From contig NZ_VIGX01000016.1 of NCBI RefSeq assembly GCF_007858475.1, forward strand, positions 1-64,000: 64,000 nucleotides of DNA, in the 5' to 3' direction. Origin of the DNA: Tsukamurella conjunctivitidis. GTDB taxonomy: Bacteria; Actinomycetota; Actinomycetes; Mycobacteriales; Mycobacteriaceae. The notes below the pieces were generated by a model that worked only from the letters and a program-made list of their open reading frames with translations, was not told where the DNA came from and did no database searches. Of the stretch, positions 32,917 through 42,833 are shown one piece after another. The position numbers were made by a program, and so were the translations under genes. Position 1 is the stretch's first letter; each line of letters opens with the position of its first letter.

Positions 32917-34455
32917 ATGTCCGACCTGCTGGCGACCCTGAACGAGTACGTGTGGAGTAAGGGGCTGATCTACCTCTGCCTGGGGGTGGGGATCTACTTC
33001 AGCGTCCGCTCCCGGCTGGTGCAGGTGCGGCAGATCCCGGCGATGCTGGGGCAGTTGAAGAAGGGTGAGAGCTCGGATTCGGGGGTCAGCTCCTTCCAGG
33101 CCCTCGCCATGTCGCTGGCGGGGCGCGTGGGCACCGGCAACATCGCCGGCGTCGCCACCGCCATCGCCTTCGGCGGCCCGGGCGCGGTGCTGTGGATGTG
33201 GGTCATGGCCTTCCTCGGCGCCTCGACCTCCTACGTGGAGTGCACGCTCGGGCAGATCTACAAGGAGCGCGACAAACTCACCGGCGAGTACCGCGGCGGA
33301 CCCGCCTACTACTTCCGCCGGGCCTTCGCCCACGGTAAGTACGCAGTGGTCGGCAACGTGTACGGCATGCTCTTCGCCGCGGTCACCGTGCTGGCCTGCG
33401 GCCTGCTGATGCCGATGGTGCAGGCGAACTCGATGGCCGTCGCCATGGAGGGTGCCTGGGGGATCGAGCCCTGGATCGTCGCCCTCGGCACCGTTATCGT
33501 GCTGGCCTTCGTGATCATCGGCGGCGTGAAGCGGATCGCGACCTTCGCCTCGATCGTGGTGCCCTTCATGGCGGTCCTCTACATTTTGGCGGCCCTGATC
33601 ATCATGGCCTTCAACGCCGGAGCTATCCCCGGCGTCCTCGAGCTGATCGTCCGCGAGGCCTTCGACCTCTCGGCCGGCTTCGGCGCGCTCGTCGGCACCG
33701 CCGTCATGTGGGGCGTCAAGCGCGGCGTCTACTCCAATGAGGCCGGGCAGGGCACTGGCCCGCACGCCGCCGCGGCCGCCGAGGTCAGCCACCCCGCGAA
33801 GCAGGGGCTCGCGCAGGCCTTCGCCGTGTACGTCGACACGCTGTTCGTCTGCTCAGCCACCGCGTTCATCATCCTCAGCACCGGTGCCTACCGCGTCTTC
33901 GAGGGAGACTCCGCGTCCGGCCGTGTGCTCGCCGACGGCGGCGCGCTCGTCGGCGACCCCGAAGTCGGGCCGGCGTACGCACAGCAGGGTTTCGACACCG
34001 TCTTCAACGGCTCCGGAGCCAGCTTCATCGCGATCTCACTGGCCTTCTTCTGCTTCACGACGATCGTCGCCTACTACTACATGGCCGAGACCAACCTCCG
34101 GTTCATCCTGGGCCGCGCGGCCACCGCGATCGTGCCCGTCCTCAGCGCCCCGCTCGGCCGTATCCTCACGATGCTGCTGCAGATGCTGATCCTGGCCTCG
34201 GTGGCGATCGGCGCGGTGTCCACCGCGAAGGACGCCTGGGCGATGGGTGACCTCGGGGTCGGGCTCATGGCGTGGCTCAACATCATCGGCATCCTGGTGC
34301 TGCAGAACGCGGCCTTCGCGGCCCTGCGCGATTTCGAGCGGCAGCAGAAGCTGGGCATCGACCCGCAGTTCGACCCGACGCCGCTGGGCATCGTCAACGC
34401 CACCTTCTGGGAGGAGCGCGCGGCCTCGCGCCGCGCCGACCCCGTCGACGCCTAG
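32917..34455 (+). CDS. Alanine/glycine:cation symporter (AGCS)
   Basis: A 512-residue sodium-coupled symporter with about eleven membrane helices. Family motifs: LAGRVGTGNIAGVATAIAFG GPGAVLWMW, GGPAYYFRRAF, KRGVYSNEAGQGTGPHAAAA and DAWAMGDLGVGLMAWLN. These import D- or L-alanine or glycine. TAAGGT at 32905-32910 lies 6 nt before the ATG, giving a leaderless transcript. A hairpin lies shortly after the stop codon and separates it from rpsB. Confidence 0.92.
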   Translation: MSDLLATLNEYVWSKGLIYLCLGVGIYFSVRSRLVQVRQIPAMLGQLKKGESSDSGVSSFQALAMSLAGRVGTGNIAGVATAIAFGGPGAVLWMWVMAFLGASTSYVECTLGQIYKERDKLTGEYRGGPAYYFRRAFAHGKYAVVGNVYGMLFAAVTVLACGLLMPMVQANSMAVAMEGAWGIEPWIVALGTVIVLAFVIIGGVKRIATFASIVVPFMAVLYILAALIIMAFNAGAIPGVLELIVREAFDLSAGFGALVGTAVMWGVKRGVYSNEAGQGTGPHAAAAAEVSHPAKQGLAQAFAVYVDTLFVCSATAFIILSTGAYRVFEGDSASGRVLADGGALVGDPEVGPAYAQQGFDTVFNGSGASFIAISLAFFCFTTIVAYYYMAETNLRFILGRAATAIVPVLSAPLGRILTMLLQMLILASVAIGAVSTAKDAWAMGDLGVGLMAWLNIIGILVLQNAAFAALRDFERQQKLGIDPQFDPTPLGIVNATFWEERAASRRADPVDA

Positions 34456-34463
34456 TCGGCTCG

Positions 34464-34503
34464 GCACCGTCGACCTGCGGTGACGGTGCGATTTCGCAGG
34501 TCG
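34464..34503 (+). terminator. Overlapping alternative hairpins between the AGCS gene and rpsB
   Basis: GCACCGTC (34464-34471) pairs with GACGGTGC (34482-34489) and is followed by GATTTC, a terminator-like form. Alternatively CGACCTGCG (34471-34479) pairs with CGCAGGTCG (34495-34503). The two helices cannot both form fully. Confidence 0.5.
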
Positions 34504-34515
34504 GCGCCGCGGGCG

Positions 34516-34719
34516 TACACTTGCCCTTGCGCTCCGTCCGGATGGCGGAGTGACTACGCGTGTTCCCCAGCGCCCATGGCGTGCCGTACAGCGCGGTCTC
34601 CTTCCCGAAGGAGTGCAGTGCGGCGGAACACCAGGACACCGCGCATCGCCTCTCGTCCGCCGACCAGCGGAAACGAGGGTCGTCGCGGCGTGTACAACTG
34701 CAACTACGAAAGAGGCATC
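34516..34719 (+). promoter_or_regulatory. rpsB promoter and long 5' leader
   Basis: TACACT at 34516-34521 is the likely -10 box, giving a leader of about 190 nt before the rpsB ATG. The leader contains a tight hairpin CTCCTT/AAGGAG (34598-34603 with 34608-34613) and the ribosome-binding sequence AAAGAGG just before the start. Autoregulation of rpsB by S2 through its leader is known in E. coli; applying it here is inference. Confidence 0.4.
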
Positions 34720-35565
34720 ATGGCTGTCGTCACCATGAAGCAGCTGCTGGACAGCGGCGCGCACTTCGGTCACCAGACTCGTCGGTGGAACCCGAAGATG
34801 AAGCGTTTCATCTTCACCGACCGCAACGGCATCTACATCATCGATCTGCAGCAGACGCTGACCTACATCGACAAGGCCTACGAGTTCGTCAAGGAGACCG
34901 TCGCCCACGGTGGCACCGTTCTCTTCGTCGGCACCAAGAAGCAGGCCCAGGAGTCGATCGCCGAAGAGGCCACCCGCGTCGGCATGCCCTACGTGAACCA
35001 GCGCTGGCTGGGCGGCATGCTCACCAACTTCCAGACGGTCCACAAGCGTCTTCAGCGCATGAAGGAGCTGGAGACCATGGAGCAGACCGGTGGCTTCGAG
35101 GGTCGCACCAAGAAGGAAATCCTCATGCTCACGCGTGAGAAGAACAAGCTCGAGCGCACCCTCGGCGGCATCCGCGACATGGCCAAGGTCCCCTCGGCCA
35201 TCTGGGTCGTGGACACCAACAAGGAGCACATCGCCGTGGGCGAGGCCCGCAAGCTGGGTATCCCGGTCATCGCGATCCTCGACACCAACTGCGATCCCGA
35301 TCTCGTCGACTACCCGATCCCGGGCAACGACGACGCGATCCGCTCCGCCGCTCTGCTGACCAAGGTCGTGGCTTCGGCTGTGGCCGAGGGCGTGCAGGCC
35401 CGCGCTGGCGTCGCCACCGGCGATGCCAAGCCCGAGGCCGGCGCCGGCGAGCCCCTCGCCGAGTGGGAGCAGGAGCTGCTGGAGTCCGCCACCGTCGCTG
35501 CCGAGGCCCCCGCGGCCGAGGCCGTCGCGACCGAGGCGCCCGCCACCGAGACCCCGGAAGCCTGA
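34720..35565 (+). CDS. rpsB: 30S ribosomal protein S2
   Basis: A 281-residue S2 with the family landmarks [45 protein letters not shown] and [23 protein letters not shown] 55-residue Ala/Glu/Pro-rich C-terminal tail, common in actinobacteria, follows the fold. It binds the 30S subunit with S1/S3 and pairs with tsf, 47 nt downstream, as in nearly all bacteria. The start ATG is preceded by AAAGAGG. Confidence 0.98.
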   Translation: MAVVTMKQLLDSGAHFGHQTRRWNPKMKRFIFTDRNGIYIIDLQQTLTYIDKAYEFVKETVAHGGTVLFVGTKKQAQESIAEEATRVGMPYVNQRWLGGMLTNFQTVHKRLQRMKELETMEQTGGFEGRTKKEILMLTREKNKLERTLGGIRDMAKVPSAIWVVDTNKEHIAVGEARKLGIPVIAILDTNCDPDLVDYPIPGNDDAIRSAALLTKVVASAVAEGVQARAGVATGDAKPEAGAGEPLAEWEQELLESATVAAEAPAAEAVATEAPATETPEA

Positions 35566-35612
35566 TCGTTTCCGGTCGCACGACCTTCCCTTCTTAGATA
35601 GGAGCCGCATAC

Positions 35613-36437
35613 ATGGCGAACTACACCGCCGCTGACGTCAAGCGTCTCCGCGACCTCACCGGGTCGGGGATGATGGACTGCAAGAACGCGCTCACCGAGA
35701 CCGACGGCGATTTCGACAAGGCCGTCGAGGTGCTGCGCATCAAGGGTGCGAAGGACGTCGGCAAGCGCGCCGGCCGTTCGACCGCCGAGGGCCTCGTGGC
35801 CGCCAAGGACGGCGTGCTCATCGAGCTCAACTCCGAGACCGACTTCGTTGCGAAGAACGAGGAGTTCCAGCAGCTCGCCGACGCGATCGTCGCCGCCGCT
35901 GCCGCGTCGGACGCCGCGACCGTCGAGGCCGTGCTCGAGCTGCCGCTCGAGGGCGAGACCGTCGCGTCGCGCATCGAGGCCGCATCGGCCAAGCTGGGCG
36001 AGAAGCTCGTGCTGCGCCGCATCGCGCGCTACGACGGCCCCGTCGCCGTCTACCTCCACAAGCGCAGCTCGGACCTGCCGCCCGCCGTGGGCGTGCTGGT
36101 CTCGTTCTCGGGCGAGGGCGACGCCGCTGCCGAGGCCGCTCGCGGCGCCGGCATGCAGGTCGCCGCGCTCAAGGCGAAGTACGCCAGCCGGGACGAGGTT
36201 CCGGCCGACGTCATCGAGAACGAGCGTCGCATCGCCGAGGAGACCGCGCGTGCCGAGGGCAAGCCGGAGCAGGCGCTGTCGAAGATCGTCGAGGGCAAGA
36301 CCGTGGCCTACTACAAGGACACCGTCCTCCCGGATCAGCCGTCGGTGACCGACAACAAGAAGTCCGTCCAGCAGGTGCTGGACGAGGCCGGCGTGAAGGT
36401 TCTCGCCTTCACCCGCTTCGAGGTCGGCCAGGAGTAG
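35613..36437 (+). CDS. tsf: Elongation factor Ts
   Basis: A 274-residue guanine-nucleotide exchange factor for EF-Tu. The N-terminal UBA-like domain ([19 protein letters not shown]) is followed by the core with the [10 protein letters not shown] motif that inserts into EF-Tu and the coiled-coil C-terminal region. TAGGAG precedes the ATG. It shares the rpsB transcript and is followed by a very strong terminator. Confidence 0.98.
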   Translation: MANYTAADVKRLRDLTGSGMMDCKNALTETDGDFDKAVEVLRIKGAKDVGKRAGRSTAEGLVAAKDGVLIELNSETDFVAKNEEFQQLADAIVAAAAASDAATVEAVLELPLEGETVASRIEAASAKLGEKLVLRRIARYDGPVAVYLHKRSSDLPPAVGVLVSFSGEGDAAAEAARGAGMQVAALKAKYASRDEVPADVIENERRIAEETARAEGKPEQALSKIVEGKTVAYYKDTVLPDQPSVTDNKKSVQQVLDEAGVKVLAFTRFEVGQE

Positions 36438-36453
36438 TCCTCCCGTCCCGCGC

Positions 36454-36490
36454 ACGAGGCCCGCACCGATGAAGTCGGTGCGGGCCTCGT
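36454..36490 (+). terminator. rpsB-tsf terminator
   Basis: A perfect 16-bp stem, ACGAGGCCCGCACCGA (36454-36469) with its complement at 36475-36490, and a 5-nt TGAAG loop, 16 nt after the tsf stop. It is the strongest terminator in the window. Confidence 0.9.
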
Positions 36491-36555
36491 CGTCTCTGCG
36501 CCCGCGTGCGGATTTCTTCAAGCCCCCCGCGCCGTCGGCTGCCAGTCTTGAAGGC

Positions 36556-36951
36556 ATGAACACGACACGCACCGACACGAACATCTGGCCCGGACTCACC
36601 TACGACGACGCGCTGGCCGCGCGGGAATGGCTGCGCAGGATCGGCTTCGACGAGGGCATCCTCGTCGAGGGCGACGGGGAGGGCGAGGTCGTCCACTCCG
36701 AGATGCTCTGGCCCGACGGCGGTCGGGTCATGGTCCATTCCACCTGCAAGCAGGACGCCACCTTCTCCACGCCCACCGGCAGCGGCAGCGTCTACGTGGT
36801 CGTCACCGACCCCGACGCCGTGTACGTCCGCGCCACCGAGCTCGGCGCCCGCCTGGTGCGCGACATGGCGGAGGAGGACTATGGGTCCAAGGGATTCTCC
36901 GTCGCCGACCCGGAGGGCAACACGTGGAGTTTCGGTACCTACGCGGGGTGA
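36556..36951 (+). CDS. VOC (glyoxalase/bleomycin-resistance) family protein
   Basis: A 131-residue single-VOC-domain protein of the PhnB-like type: WPGLTYDDALAAREWLRRIGF at the start, then SVYVVVTDPDAVYVRATELGA and the closing SVADPEGNTWSFGTY. It probably binds a small molecule or metal as a dimer; the substrate is unknown. The ATG at 36556 is preferred, with CAGTCT at 36543-36548 7 nt upstream. The AraC gene begins in its stop codon (GTGA), so the two act together. Confidence 0.88.
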   Translation: MNTTRTDTNIWPGLTYDDALAAREWLRRIGFDEGILVEGDGEGEVVHSEMLWPDGGRVMVHSTCKQDATFSTPTGSGSVYVVVTDPDAVYVRATELGARLVRDMAEEDYGSKGFSVADPEGNTWSFGTYAG

Positions 36952-37709
36952 CGGCGCCCGGGATCGCCCGGACCGCCGCCTACGAGATCACCGGCACGAT
37001 CCCGGGGACCCACCTCGCCGTCCCCTCGCCGACGCTCACGATGATCATCGACCTCGGGCACGGCCTGGATCTGACGGGGCCGGGCCTGCCCGGGCGCACC
37101 ACCTTCCGGCTGTGCATCTCGGGCATGCATCCGACGCCCTATCTGGTGCACCACGACGGGCTGCAGCGCGGCGTCCAGGTGGACATCAGGCCGAGCCTCG
37201 TCCGTGCCCTCACCGGAGCCCCCGCGGCCGAGCTCGGGGGCGAGGCCGTCGAACTCGACGCCCTCCGGCCCGGGCTCGCCGCCGAGCTCCACGGCCGCGT
37301 CGCGGCGGCGCCCGTCGCCGAGCGCGAGGCCGTCGCGGCCGCCGTCCTGGCCCGGAGCGCGACGTCCGGCCGCGAGGTGCAGCCCGACGCCGCGGCGGCG
37401 TGGGCCCACCTCGCGGCGCATCAGGGGCGGGTCACGGTGGCCGACCTGGTCGAGCGGTCCGGCTGGTCGGCCCGGTACCTGGCGATGAAGTTCACCGCCG
37501 AGTTCGGCATGGGGATCAAACAGGCGGCGCGGCTCATGCGCTTCGACGCCGCGCGCCGCGCACTCGAGGCGGGGGAGAGCGCCGCCGATGTCGCCGCCCG
37601 TACGGGCTACGCCGACCAGGCGCACCTGAGCCGCGAGGTCCGCGCCTTCCTGGGGCATTCGCCGTCGGAGTACCTCGCGCGACGCAGGAGCGAGTTCACG
37701 CCTGTGTAG
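36948..37709 (+). CDS. AraC family transcriptional regulator
   Basis: A 253-residue regulator with an N-terminal sensing domain (about 1-135, no recognised cofactor site) and two helix-turn-helix motifs at the C-terminus: VTVADLVERSGWSARYLAMKF and ADVAARTGYADQAHLSREV, ending in LGHSPSEYL. It starts with a GTG overlapping the VOC gene stop, so the pair is a regulator-effector unit, perhaps controlled by the VOC protein's ligand. Its TAG stop (37707-37709) is the first half of the -10 box of the next gene. Confidence 0.9.
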   Translation: MTAPGIARTAAYEITGTIPGTHLAVPSPTLTMIIDLGHGLDLTGPGLPGRTTFRLCISGMHPTPYLVHHDGLQRGVQVDIRPSLVRALTGAPAAELGGEAVELDALRPGLAAELHGRVAAAPVAEREAVAAAVLARSATSGREVQPDAAAAWAHLAAHQGRVTVADLVERSGWSARYLAMKFTAEFGMGIKQAARLMRFDAARRALEAGESAADVAARTGYADQAHLSREVRAFLGHSPSEYLARRRSEFTPV

Positions 37710-37719
37710 TGTCGCCGGG

Positions 37720-38643
37720 GTGTCCTGGGTCCGGCGTGCGATCGCATTCGTCCTCGTGGCGTGCCTCGTGCTCGCCATCGGGGCGTCGACGGCGATCGGC
37801 GGCGGCAGCGGCTACGTCCACCACCAGACCAACGGGGTGAGCTACATCCCCGACCTGCCCGGCGGGGCCCAGTACGTCTCGATGGGCGACAGCTACGCGG
37901 CGTCCGGCTCCTACGCCAAGGTGCGGCCGATGGACCTCTGCGCCCGCAACGGCGACGACCTCGGGCACGTCCTGGCGCAGCGGCTCCAGCCCTACTCCTT
38001 CACCGACCGCGCCTGCTCGGGCGCGACGCTCGACGACCTGACGCAGCCCTCGCCCAAGCCGAACACCTCCCCGCAGCTGTACGGCGTGGGACCGTTCACC
38101 CGGCTCGTGACCGTCATCATCGGCGCGAACTCGCTGGGCTTCGGCAACATCGTCGTGCACTGCCTGGGCGCCCCCGACGACCGCTGCGCCGCCGCGGCCA
38201 CCCAGGACCTGCCCGGCTCGCAGGGCTGGAACTTCGTGCGCGCGCAGTACGCCGCGACCGTCGACGCCATCAAGAAGGCGGCAGCGCCGGACGTGCGGAT
38301 CGTGCTGGTCGGCTACCTCCCGCTGTTCCCCCTCGACGGCCCGCCCGACCGTGCCTGCCTCGACCGCGCGGGCATTCCCGAGGAGAACGTCGGACACTGG
38401 CGCACCTGGTACCGCAGCGTCGACCGGCTCATCCGCGAGGTGGCGGCGGACCGTCGGGTCATGTACGTCCAGCCGCCGATGAACCGCACCGCGTGCGACT
38501 CCGACCCCTACGTGCGGCTCGGCGGGATCAAGCTCCAGGCGCAGGAGCCACAGGCCAACGGATTGCATCCGACGGTGGCCGGACAGCGTGCGTTGGGCAA
38601 CCTGATCGAGGACCGGCTCCGAGGATCGGCGCCGCCCGCATAG
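37720..38643 (+). CDS. SGNH/GDSL hydrolase, exported lipase-like
   Basis: A 307-residue protein with an N-terminal membrane helix or signal peptide (about 7-26) and the SGNH fold. Block I is MGDSYAASG (Ser58), the Asn block is GANSLGFG, and the last block is [10 protein letters not shown] (His283), where Asn replaces the usual Asp two residues before. Four or more Cys suggest disulfides, as in Streptomyces secreted lipases. Substrate unknown, probably lipid or cell-wall ester. TAGTGT (37707-37712) lies 7 nt before the GTG (leaderless). Confidence 0.85.
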   Translation: MSWVRRAIAFVLVACLVLAIGASTAIGGGSGYVHHQTNGVSYIPDLPGGAQYVSMGDSYAASGSYAKVRPMDLCARNGDDLGHVLAQRLQPYSFTDRACSGATLDDLTQPSPKPNTSPQLYGVGPFTRLVTVIIGANSLGFGNIVVHCLGAPDDRCAAAATQDLPGSQGWNFVRAQYAATVDAIKKAAAPDVRIVLVGYLPLFPLDGPPDRACLDRAGIPEENVGHWRTWYRSVDRLIREVAADRRVMYVQPPMNRTACDSDPYVRLGGIKLQAQEPQANGLHPTVAGQRALGNLIEDRLRGSAPPA

Positions 38644-38653
38644 GATGGTCGGC

Positions 38654-39415
38654 GTGACGGACACGGCCCAGGGACAGCAGACGGATCAGGACACGGAACA
38701 ACAGGTGCGGCACGGCTACAAGCGCGTGCTGCTCAAGCTGGGCGGGGAGATGTTCGGCGGCGGGGGAGTGGGACTCGACCCCGATGTGGTGACCACGGTG
38801 GCGCAGCAGATCGCCGAGGTCGCGCGGAGCGGCCACGAGATCGCGGTGGTCATCGGCGGCGGTAACTTCTTCCGCGGCGCCGAACTGCAGAACCGCGGCA
38901 TGGACCGCGCCCGCTCGGACTACATGGGCATGCTGGGCACGGTGATGAACTGCCTGGCCCTGCAGGACTTCCTGCAGAAGGAGGGCGTCGATACCCGCGT
39001 GCAGACCGCCATCACCATGGGGCAGGTCGCGGAGCCGTATCTTCCGCTGCGGGCGAAGCGCCACCTCGAGAAGGGCCGCGTCGTGATCTTCGGCGCCGGT
39101 ATGGGCATGCCCTACTTCTCCACCGACACCACCGCCGCGCAGCGCGCCCTCGAGATCGGCGCCGAGGTGGTACTCATGGCGAAGGCCGTCGACGGCGTGT
39201 ACGACAGCGACCCGCGCACGAACCCCGACGCGAAGCTCTTCGACGAGATCACGCATCGCGCCGCGCTCGAGAAGGGCCTCAAAGTGGCCGACGCGACCGC
39301 TTTCAGCCTCTGCATGGACAACAGGATGCCGATGCTGGTGTTCAATCTTCTGGAGGAGGGGAACATCGCCCGCGCCGTCGCGGGGGAGAAGATCGGCACC
39401 CTCGTCCGGCCGTGA
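38654..39415 (+). CDS. pyrH: Uridylate kinase
   Basis: A 253-residue hexameric UMP kinase of the amino-acid-kinase fold: [58 protein letters not shown] and [33 protein letters not shown]. It supplies UDP for nucleic acids and cell-wall precursors. The GTG at 38654 is preferred to the ATG at 38645 because TAGGAT (38641-38646) lies 7 nt before it and would overlap the ATG. That box begins with the TAG stop of the SGNH gene. frr and cdsA follow in the conserved order. Confidence 0.96.
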   Translation: MTDTAQGQQTDQDTEQQVRHGYKRVLLKLGGEMFGGGGVGLDPDVVTTVAQQIAEVARSGHEIAVVIGGGNFFRGAELQNRGMDRARSDYMGMLGTVMNCLALQDFLQKEGVDTRVQTAITMGQVAEPYLPLRAKRHLEKGRVVIFGAGMGMPYFSTDTTAAQRALEIGAEVVLMAKAVDGVYDSDPRTNPDAKLFDEITHRAALEKGLKVADATAFSLCMDNRMPMLVFNLLEEGNIARAVAGEKIGTLVRP

Positions 39416-39452
39416 CGCCGGACCGACCCACCCACTCTGTAGTAAAGGACGT

Positions 39453-40019
39453 GTGACCCAAGTGATCGACGAAACGCTCTTCGACGCCGAGGAGAAGATG
39501 GAGAAGGCCGTCTCGGTGGCCCGGGAGGACTTCCAGTCGATCCGCACCGGTCGCGCGAATCCGGCGATGTTCTCCAAGGTGGTCGTGGACTACTACGGCT
39601 CGCCGACGCCGATCACCCAGATCAGCTCGATCACCACGCCCGAGGCACGGCTCGTGGTGATCAAGCCCTACGAGGCGAACCAGCTCGGCAACATCGAGAC
39701 CGCGATCCGCAACTCCGACCTGGGCGTGAACCCCACGAACGACGGCCAGCTGATCCGCGTCGGCATCCCGCAGCTCACCGAGGAGCGCCGCAAGGAGCTG
39801 GTGAAGCAGGTCAAGGGGAAGGGCGAGGACGCCAAGGTCTCCATCCGCAACGTGCGCCGCAAGGCCAACGACCAGCTCGCCAAGATCGTCAAGGACGGTG
39901 ACGCCGGGGAGGACGAGGTGGCCCGCGCCGAGAAGGAGCTCGACAAGACGACGGCCAAGTACGTCGCCCAGATCGAGGACCTCGTGGCGCGCAAGGAAGC
40001 CGATCTGATGGAGGTCTAG
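39453..40019 (+). CDS. frr: Ribosome recycling factor
   Basis: A 188-residue [69 protein letters not shown] and the C-terminal helix ending in Val. With EF-G it splits post-termination ribosomes. Two starts are possible: GTG 39453, 3 nt after AAAGGA, or GTG 39462, 12 nt after it, which gives 185 residues as in M. tuberculosis (start MIDE). The 37-nt gap to pyrH suggests one transcript. Its stop is 2 nt from the cdsA start. Confidence 0.95.
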   Translation: MTQVIDETLFDAEEKMEKAVSVAREDFQSIRTGRANPAMFSKVVVDYYGSPTPITQISSITTPEARLVVIKPYEANQLGNIETAIRNSDLGVNPTNDGQLIRVGIPQLTEERRKELVKQVKGKGEDAKVSIRNVRRKANDQLAKIVKDGDAGEDEVARAEKELDKTTAKYVAQIEDLVARKEADLMEV

Positions 40020-40021
40020 CC

Positions 40022-40930
40022 GTGCCGGAAACCCCCGACCCGGTCGGCTCCGACGCTCCGACACCGGGAACACCCGACGCGGATCAGGAGTCCGGGAAGC
40101 GCAAGATCAGCGCGGGACGGAACCTCCCCGCCGCGATCGGCGTGGGCGTGAGCCTGGGCGCGCTCATCGTCGCGATCCTCTACTTCGCCCCGCACCTGTG
40201 GGTGCCGCTGGTGGCGGCCGCGATGGCCGTCGCCACCTGGGAGGTGGTCAAGCGGTTCCGCGCCGCCGGCACCAACCTGGAGCTGTGGCCGATGCTCATC
40301 GGCGGGCAGGCCATCATCTGGCTGAGCTGGCCGCTCGGGACCGAGGGCGTGCTCGCCGCGTTCGTGGCCACCGTGCTCGTCGCCATCGTCTGGCGCCTCC
40401 TGGGGCACCAGAGCACCGCGGAGCCCAACTCCTTCACGCGCGACATCTCGACGACGGTGTTCGTGCTCGCCTGGGTGCCGCTGTTCGCGTCCTTCGGCGC
40501 CATGCTCGTGCTCCCCGAGGACCGCGGGCCGCAGCGCGTCGCGGCGCTCATCATCCTCGTGGTGTGCTCGGACGTGGGCGGCTACGCCTCGGGCGTGCTG
40601 TTCGGCAAGCACCCGATGGTGCCCGCGATCAGCCCCAAGAAGTCCTGGGAGGGCTTCGCGGGGTCGATGGTCGCCGGGGCGGTGGGCGCCGTGCTGGTGC
40701 TGAAGTTCCTGCTGGACGTGAACCCCGTCTGGGGCCTGCTCCTGGGGCCGGTCGTCGTGATCACTGCGACGCTCGGCGACCTGCTCGAATCGCAGGTCAA
40801 GCGCGACCTGGGGATCAAGGACATGGGCACGCTGCTGCCCGGACACGGCGGCATCATGGATCGCCTGGATTCGCTGCTGCCCAGCGCGGTCGTGGTCTGG
40901 GCGGCGCTGACCGCGTTGATGGGGTCCTAG
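40022..40930 (+). CDS. cdsA: Phosphatidate cytidylyltransferase
   Basis: A 302-residue CDP-diacylglycerol synthase. A 40-residue polar N-terminus precedes about seven to eight membrane helices. The family signature runs from ATLGDLLESQVKRDLGIKD to LLPGHGGIMDRLDSLLPSA and includes the metal- and CTP-binding Asp and Lys residues. It makes CDP-DAG for phosphatidylinositol, cardiolipin and PE. The GTG start is 2 nt past the frr stop, so the genes are coupled. Confidence 0.96.
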   Translation: MPETPDPVGSDAPTPGTPDADQESGKRKISAGRNLPAAIGVGVSLGALIVAILYFAPHLWVPLVAAAMAVATWEVVKRFRAAGTNLELWPMLIGGQAIIWLSWPLGTEGVLAAFVATVLVAIVWRLLGHQSTAEPNSFTRDISTTVFVLAWVPLFASFGAMLVLPEDRGPQRVAALIILVVCSDVGGYASGVLFGKHPMVPAISPKKSWEGFAGSMVAGAVGAVLVLKFLLDVNPVWGLLLGPVVVITATLGDLLESQVKRDLGIKDMGTLLPGHGGIMDRLDSLLPSAVVVWAALTALMGS

Positions 40931-40944
40931 CCGCCCGGTACCCG

Positions 40945-42204
40945 TCAGCGCCGGCGACGCACGGCTTCCCGCAGGGGCCGCGGCACGATGCCCTCGCGGC
41001 GCCGAGCCTTCCGCCGCGTGACGACGACGCCGATCAGGGCGATCGCCCAGAGCGGGTACTGCGCCAGCCACGCGGCACGGAAGCCGTCGAAGGTCAATCC
41101 GGCGCCGGAGCCCATGATCGAGCCCATCGCCTGGATGAGCACGAGGCTCGCCAGGAAGCCGCCGATGTTCACCATGCCCTGCGCGGTCCCGAGCACCCGC
41201 GTGGTGTTGAACGAGCGGGCGTAGTCGAAGCCGATCGCGGAGCTGGGGCCACCGACGGCGATCACCAGCACCAGCAGCGTGAGCAGCCACACCGGCGAGG
41301 GCTCGTCGCGCACCAGCACCGCCGTCCACACCGTCGCGCTGCCGAGGATGATGGCGATGACCATCCAGGACCGGCGCAGCGGGAACCGGCCCGTGAGGTA
41401 GCCGATCACCGGCCCGGCGGCGAGCGTCGCCGCCACGCCGAAGCTCACGATGGCGCCCGCCGTCGCGGACGAGAGCCCCTGGCCCAGCGTCAGGTACGGC
41501 ACGCCCCACATCAGCATGAACGCAGTCACCGAGAACATCGCGCCCATGTGGGTGAAGAAGCCGAGCCGGGTGCCGGGATGCATCCAGGTGGAGCGGAGGA
41601 TGCCGGGGATGTCGCCGACGCGCACGGTCACGCGCGGCGGAATCCGGTCCGCCGGCGCATCGCGCACCACCACCAGCACCGCCACGGCGGCGACCAGGCC
41701 CAGACTCGAGGCGGCGGCGTAGGCCGGCGTCCACCCGGAGGCGTGCAACAGCGCGAGGAACGGTACGGCCGAGAGGATCTGGCCGAGCTGGCCCGTCATG
41801 CCCGTCAGTTGCGTCACCAGGGGGATCCGTCGCACGGGGAACCACGCGGGGACCAGGCGCAGTACGGAGACGAAGGTCAGGGCGTCGCCGATGCCGACCG
41901 CGACGCGTCCGGCGATCGCGACCGGGAGGGTCTCCGTGAGCGCGAGGGTCATCTGCCCCGCCGCCATGATCAGCGCGCCGGTGAAGACCAGGCGCCGGGA
42001 GCCGAAGCGGTCGAGCAGCAGCCCCGCGGGGATCTGCATGCCCGCGTACACCACCAGCTGCAGCACCACGAACGCCGACAGCGTTGCGGGCGCCGCGCCG
42101 TACCGCTCACCCGCCTCCGTGCCGGACACGCCGAACGACGTGCGCTGCAGAACGCCGACGACGTAGGCGAGAGTCGCCACCGACCAGACGACCCATGCGC
42201 GCAT
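40945..42204 (-). CDS. MFS transporter
   Basis: A 419-residue, 12-helix MFS protein of the type often annotated as nitrate/nitrite or sugar-phosphate-like (AGMQIPAGLLLDRFGSRRLVFTGA in loop 2-3, GTAQGMVNIGGFLASLVLIQ in helix 10). The substrate is unknown. The ATG at 42204 is chosen over upstream codons because AACGAT (42216-42211 on the minus strand) lies 6 nt before it. It is convergent with cdsA, separated by 14 nt, and interrupts the usual cdsA-rlmN neighbourhood. Confidence 0.82.
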   Translation of the reverse strand: MRAWVVWSVATLAYVVGVLQRTSFGVSGTEAGERYGAAPATLSAFVVLQLVVYAGMQIPAGLLLDRFGSRRLVFTGALIMAAGQMTLALTETLPVAIAGRVAVGIGDALTFVSVLRLVPAWFPVRRIPLVTQLTGMTGQLGQILSAVPFLALLHASGWTPAYAAASSLGLVAAVAVLVVVRDAPADRIPPRVTVRVGDIPGILRSTWMHPGTRLGFFTHMGAMFSVTAFMLMWGVPYLTLGQGLSSATAGAIVSFGVAATLAAGPVIGYLTGRFPLRRSWMVIAIILGSATVWTAVLVRDEPSPVWLLTLLVLVIAVGGPSSAIGFDYARSFNTTRVLGTAQGMVNIGGFLASLVLIQAMGSIMGSGAGLTFDGFRAAWLAQYPLWAIALIGVVVTRRKARRREGIVPRPLREAVRRRR

Positions 42205-42268
42205 GGGTCCATCGTTCCACCGGCCGCGTTCCACACCTACCGCGGCCCGCCGATGCGCAACGGCCGCG

Positions 42269-42285
42269 CCGGGCGGCCCGCCCGG
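42269..42285 (-). terminator. Short hairpin after the LapA-like gene
   Basis: CCGGGCG (42269-42275) and CGCCCGG (42279-42285) form a 7-bp stem with a GCC loop, directly after the stop codon of the minus-strand LapA-domain gene. Confidence 0.4.
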
Positions 42286-42286
42286 A

Positions 42287-42730
42287 TCAGTCCTGCAGCT
42301 TCTTCGCCGCGCGGCGCAGCTGCACGATCCGCAGCGCGCCGGCGAGGCCCACCAGCAGCGCCCCGCCGATCGCGGCGATCAACAGCGAGACGCCGAGCGG
42401 TAGCGTCGCGGTCCAGAAGATCAGGTTGATCTCGGTGTTCTGCTGGTTCTGCACGATGAAGACGAGCAGGAGCAGCAGCACGACCGCGCCGCCCACGAGG
42501 CCGGTCCACAGTGCCGCCGAGCGGGTGTGCTTGACCTGCTCGTAGGCGTCGCGCGTGTCGACCCGCCGCTTCGGCGCTCCGCCGGAGGGGCCTGCCTGCT
42601 CGCCCGCGGTCCCCGGTTCGACGGTGTCCCGCTCGGCGGGGAGGTTCGGTGCGTCGGTCCCCTCGGCGTCGGGGAGGGGGATTCCCGCCGCCTCTTCGCG
42701 GTCTCGAACGCGGTCTTCGTCCTTGGCCAT
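42287..42730 (-). CDS. LapA domain (DUF1049) membrane protein
   Basis: A 147-residue protein: a charged, Pro/Glu-rich cytoplasmic N-terminus of about 70 residues, then two membrane helices ([20 protein letters not shown] and [20 protein letters not shown]) linked by a short loop with the [13 protein letters not shown] motif typical of the LapA/YciM-associated family. The function in actinobacteria is unknown, probably envelope assembly. The ATG at 42730 is supported by CAGGAT 6 nt upstream on the minus strand. It is divergent from rlmN. Confidence 0.85.
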   Translation of the reverse strand: MAKDEDRVRDREEAAGIPLPDAEGTDAPNLPAERDTVEPGTAGEQAGPSGGAPKRRVDTRDAYEQVKHTRSAALWTGLVGGAVVLLLLLVFIVQNQQNTEINLIFWTATLPLGVSLLIAAIGGALLVGLAGALRIVQLRRAAKKLQD

Positions 42731-42833
42731 GGCGCTATCCTGCCACCTCCGGGCGTGCCGCGACGGGGGACGCGCGGTGGCCCGGAGCACGCTGGTCGGC
42801 GCCGCGCCGCCGACGTGGGACAATGGAGGAGTT

